Both the position numbers and the translations under genes were made by a program. The notes under the pieces were generated by a model, which was not told where the DNA came from, ran no database searches, and saw only the letters and a list, made by a program, of their open reading frames with translations. Positions 61,543 to 64,000 of a stretch of 64,000 nucleotides of DNA are shown one piece after another (within the stretch, counting starts at the first letter, position 1; every line of letters starts with the position of its first letter). Source of the stretch: Tritonibacter mobilis (lineage in GTDB: Bacteria > Pseudomonadota > Alphaproteobacteria > Rhodobacterales > Rhodobacteraceae); NCBI RefSeq assembly GCF_001681715.1, contig NZ_LNWY01000007.1, positions 1 to 64,000 on the forward strand, read 5' to 3'.

Positions 61543-62434
61543 CGCCGTTCTGCCCTCGTATCCTGTGTGACGGATGCAAGAGCGTGCAGGATTAGAGCCT
61601 AATACGGATCATTTTCTGCAGCCTGCCGCCGTGTTCACGGAAATCGACGTTTGTCGTTATCTTTCCGTGACTATTTACCGTTGAGCGGGATTCGTGCAAG
61701 GGTTTTCTGGCCGATTTATCCACATCACCCCCACCTATATGGGTCACGCAACAGGGGCACGACAAGGGATAGGGGGACTCGTAGCGCCGCGCGGAGCCTC
61801 AGTCCGGGCTCTTTGGTGCGAGGATGAGGTCAACGGGCCGCGCGGTCGGCATGAGTGGTTTGCTGACGTGTCCGTATTGGCGGCAGTTTCAAGGTGGAGC
61901 CAGCCGATGGCGGGCGCATAGCGCAAATATAGGGCAGCTTTGCGCTGAAAATGCACGTTGAGCACGAATGGCTTTGGTGTCCTTTTTGATTTGGTTTATC
62001 TTGTGATCAGCGGGTCGCGAAACGGCAGACCAGAGGCCGCTACCTGATATTAGGGCTGCTCCCTCCCTTGTGCATCCGCGCAAAGTGCCGACCTGATCTC
62101 AACTAAGATGTTCTTTGACTTCGCCTATTTCTGGGGATGTGACGAGATTGCCCAAATGGCGGTGCCAGACTATGCACAAGGCAGCTAAATGACAGAAATA
62201 ATTCATAAATAAACGGGTTGATTAAATCTGCATACTGCATAACCTATGGGAGAATCGTTTTCAGTGATCAACCCCTAGGTTGTTTGAGGGTGTATATACC
62301 AAGGTGCTTTGCCAGCCGTTTTCCGGCGCGTTTGCAGATCATATGCTGCGCGCTCACGACAGCCAGAGATCCTGACCTTTCCCAAAACGTCGTTATGTAT
62401 TTTGCGAGTTCTCTGTAAAGGAGCGAGAGTAGAT
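61543..62434. other. Long non-coding region upstream of repA
   Basis: About 890 bp between repA and the LysR gene on the other strand. It should contain the repABC promoter. Besides the inverted repeat at 61635-61670 I see no credible gene; short open frames at 61694-61921 (plus) and 61744-62083 (minus) lack ribosome binding sites and family features. The part from about 62140 onward is AT-rich. Confidence 0.55.
61635..61670. promoter_or_regulatory. Inverted repeat upstream of repA (possible RepA operator)
   Basis: Perfect 9-bp arms TCACGGAAA (61635-61643) and TTTCCGTGA (61662-61670), 18 bp apart, about 95 bp upstream of the repA start. Position fits autoregulation by RepA/RepB. Confidence 0.5.
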
Positions 62435-63355
62435 TTGGACATTCAACAACTAAGGGTCTTCGTCACCGTCGCTAAATATGGCAGCATCACCCGTGCCTCT
62501 GACATTTTGTGCCGCAGTCAGCCGTCGGTGAGCGCGCAAATCAAAGGGTTGGAAACAACGCTTGGTATCGCCTTATTTGAGCGCACGTCGCGGGGCATGA
62601 TCGTCACGCAAGAGGGCGAGCGTTTGCTCGACGAGGCGATTTCATTAGTTGACCGACATAAGCAGTTTATGCAGGAGGCGTCGCGGCTTAAGGGCAGCGT
62701 ATCCGGGGTGTTTATGCTGGGCGCGGGGCGGCATTCGGGAAACGGATTTGTCAGCGCATTCCTTCATCTGGTGTCCGAGCGGTTTCCTGAATTGGAGATT
62801 GAATTGAAACACCTCGGCTCTGCTCAGGTGATCGAGGGGCTGCGGGACAACTCATTAGATATGGGGTTTTTCACAGAAACCGAGAGCGACACCTCTGATT
62901 TGACCCTCGTTGAAGTGGCGAGTTTTGGCATTTATCTGGCGGCTCCGCCGGGGATCATCCGCACGTCTGACCCGCTTGACTGGCAGCAGCTGGCAGATCA
63001 GATCTGGATTGTATCGTCGCATGACGGCTGCTGTGGCCGCTGGGCCAACGCGCTGATGGAACAACACGATATCTGCCCGAAACGGATCATCAAAGTGGAT
63101 GATGAGGCCGTAACCCGCACGTTGGTTGCCAGCGGGGCAGGGATTGGTCTGGTGCATGTGAATGCAGACGACACCCTCCCGCCGCCCAAGGACATCGACC
63201 TGCTGCACCGGGTGCGCAAAACCGCGCGGATTATGTGTGGCTATCTGGAGGCGCGCAGCGATGACCCATCAATTCGTGCAGTTGATGAATTGGTTCTGGA
63301 TCTTTTGAAATCGGACGCCTCGGGCGCGACACCCTCGATGTTGCAACTTGCGTGA
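62435..63355 (+). CDS. LysR-family transcriptional regulator
   Basis: A 306-residue LysR protein starting at TTG 62435: L(M)DIQQLRVFVTVAKYGSITRASDILCRSQPSVSAQIKGLE is the complete family N terminus, and no ATG or GTG is correctly placed. AAAGGAGCGAG lies upstream. The sensor domain begins near residue 90 (GVFMLGAGRHSGNG). Its target may be the glutathione S-transferase gene 108 bp downstream in the same direction. Confidence 0.85.
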   Translation: MDIQQLRVFVTVAKYGSITRASDILCRSQPSVSAQIKGLETTLGIALFERTSRGMIVTQEGERLLDEAISLVDRHKQFMQEASRLKGSVSGVFMLGAGRHSGNGFVSAFLHLVSERFPELEIELKHLGSAQVIEGLRDNSLDMGFFTETESDTSDLTLVEVASFGIYLAAPPGIIRTSDPLDWQQLADQIWIVSSHDGCCGRWANALMEQHDICPKRIIKVDDEAVTRTLVASGAGIGLVHVNADDTLPPPKDIDLLHRVRKTARIMCGYLEARSDDPSIRAVDELVLDLLKSDASGATPSMLQLA

Positions 63356-63463
63356 TCTTCGGCAGACGAGTTCTGCGGCGTGAATAAACAGAATCCTAAA
63401 TTTACCTGTCACTGCTTTTATTCAAGCGGTAATGCATCAAATTGCACAATCTCCGGAGGCACT

Positions 63464-64000
63464 ATGGTTACGATTTATAGTCTGTGTGGAAAAGACGGCA
63501 TTCATTACTCTCCGCATGTTTGGAAAGTGATAATGGCATTGCATCACAAGCAGCTTAATTTTAAAATTATACCTGTTGATTTTTCCACCATTCGGGAAAT
63601 TGAGAATGGGGCCTTTAAAAGTGTACCAGTGCTGCGTGATGGGGATCGGGTGTTGGGCGATAGTTTCGAAATCTGCGAATATCTGGAAACGGCCTATCCC
63701 GATGCGCCAAGCCTGTTTGATGGCGAAGGATCCCGGCGGATGGCGCGGTTTTTGGAGAGCTATTGTTTGACGCAATTGCACCCGCCGCTTGCGGTCATCG
63801 CGGTGATGAACATGCACAACATCATGCACGAATCAGATCAGGCGTATTTTCGCGCTAAACGTGAAGAGCGATTCGGCATGTCGATCGAAGCCATGGCAGA
63901 AGGGGCCCCAGAGCAGCGCAAAATCCTGCGTGAGCGACTGGCGCCCCTGCGTGCAATTCTGAACGATCACCCTTGGATATATGGCGATACGCCATTGCTG
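63464..64000 (+). CDS. Glutathione S-transferase family protein (partial, 3' end missing)
   Basis: The first 179 residues are present; the gene runs off the right edge. N-terminal thioredoxin-fold domain: MVTIYSLCGKDGIHYSPHVWKV (in part), with cis-Pro in FKSVPVLRDGDRVLGDSFEICEYLE. The CGKDG-x-YSPHVWK pattern and the layout resemble beta-etherase-type GSTs (LigE/LigP group), which cleave lignin-derived ethers, but the closer substrate cannot be inferred. GGAGG precedes ATG 63464. The 5' half is AT-richer than the rest of the window. Confidence 0.8.
   Translation, partial: MVTIYSLCGKDGIHYSPHVWKVIMALHHKQLNFKIIPVDFSTIREIENGAFKSVPVLRDGDRVLGDSFEICEYLETAYPDAPSLFDGEGSRRMARFLESYCLTQLHPPLAVIAVMNMHNIMHESDQAYFRAKREERFGMSIEAMAEGAPEQRKILRERLAPLRAILNDHPWIYGDTPLL

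Noticed and set aside
61694-62083. Small genes in the gap upstream of repA
   Set aside because: Short frames on both strands without ribosome binding sites or recognisable motifs; composition like non-coding DNA.

Overview
The window looks like part of an extrachromosomal replicon (plasmid or chromid) of a marine alphaproteobacterium of the Rhodobacteraceae (roseobacter group). The basis is high G+C coding sequence with strong GC bias at third positions, a complete repABC replication and partition module (RepC 57795-59150, RepB 59330-60340, RepA 60337-61542) with twin 16-bp palindromes and a probable antisense RNA, and cargo dominated by ABC uptake systems plus catabolic enzymes. No rRNA, tRNA, insertion sequence or CRISPR array was recognised.

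Layout. (1) 1-12073: two divergent operons. Leftward: a MarR-like/solute-binding fusion regulator, an SDR dehydrogenase, a creatinase-like M24 protein and an acetoin-dehydrogenase-type E1alpha, E1beta and (partial) E2. Rightward: a ribose-type ABC importer (binding protein, two permeases, double ATPase) and a second SDR. Together they suggest import and stepwise oxidation of a small hydroxylated compound ending in thiolytic cleavage to acyl-CoA. (2) 12383-18332: urea importer urtABCDE. (3) 18387-22798: a three-module molybdenum oxidoreductase/flavin/ferredoxin fusion and a divergent LysR regulator. (4) 22934-32005: dipeptide-type ABC importer, gamma-glutamyltransferase, DUF1028 protein and a GntR regulator, with a visible sigma70-type promoter overlapped by an operator-like repeat. 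This fits use of gamma-glutamyl peptides.

(5) 32008-45313: a second peptide-type ABC importer, two CrtI-like FAD enzymes, an isatin-hydrolase-like metal enzyme, a MarR regulator and indolepyruvate ferredoxin oxidoreductase IorAB. The combination suggests catabolism of an indolic compound (tryptophan, indoleacetate or isatin side). (6) 45412-51609: an endonuclease/phosphatase-family protein with a cardiolipin synthase, a Fic AMPylase with its own inhibitory motif, and a PTS-EIIC-like membrane domain fused to a c-di-GMP phosphodiesterase (EAL) domain. (7) 51674-57318: a surface polysaccharide island, visibly AT-richer in parts, with an RgpF-like protein, GT2, FdtB and FdtA homologues, a GNAT acetyltransferase and a GT11 fucosyltransferase-like enzyme. 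(8) 57689-61670: replication and partition. (9) 62435-64000: a LysR regulator and a truncated glutathione S-transferase of the LigE-like type.

A pattern shared by four independent ABC operons is a strong stem-loop without a T-tract placed directly after the binding-protein gene, which would favour excess binding protein over membrane components. All function assignments come from reading motifs and gene order. No database search was run.
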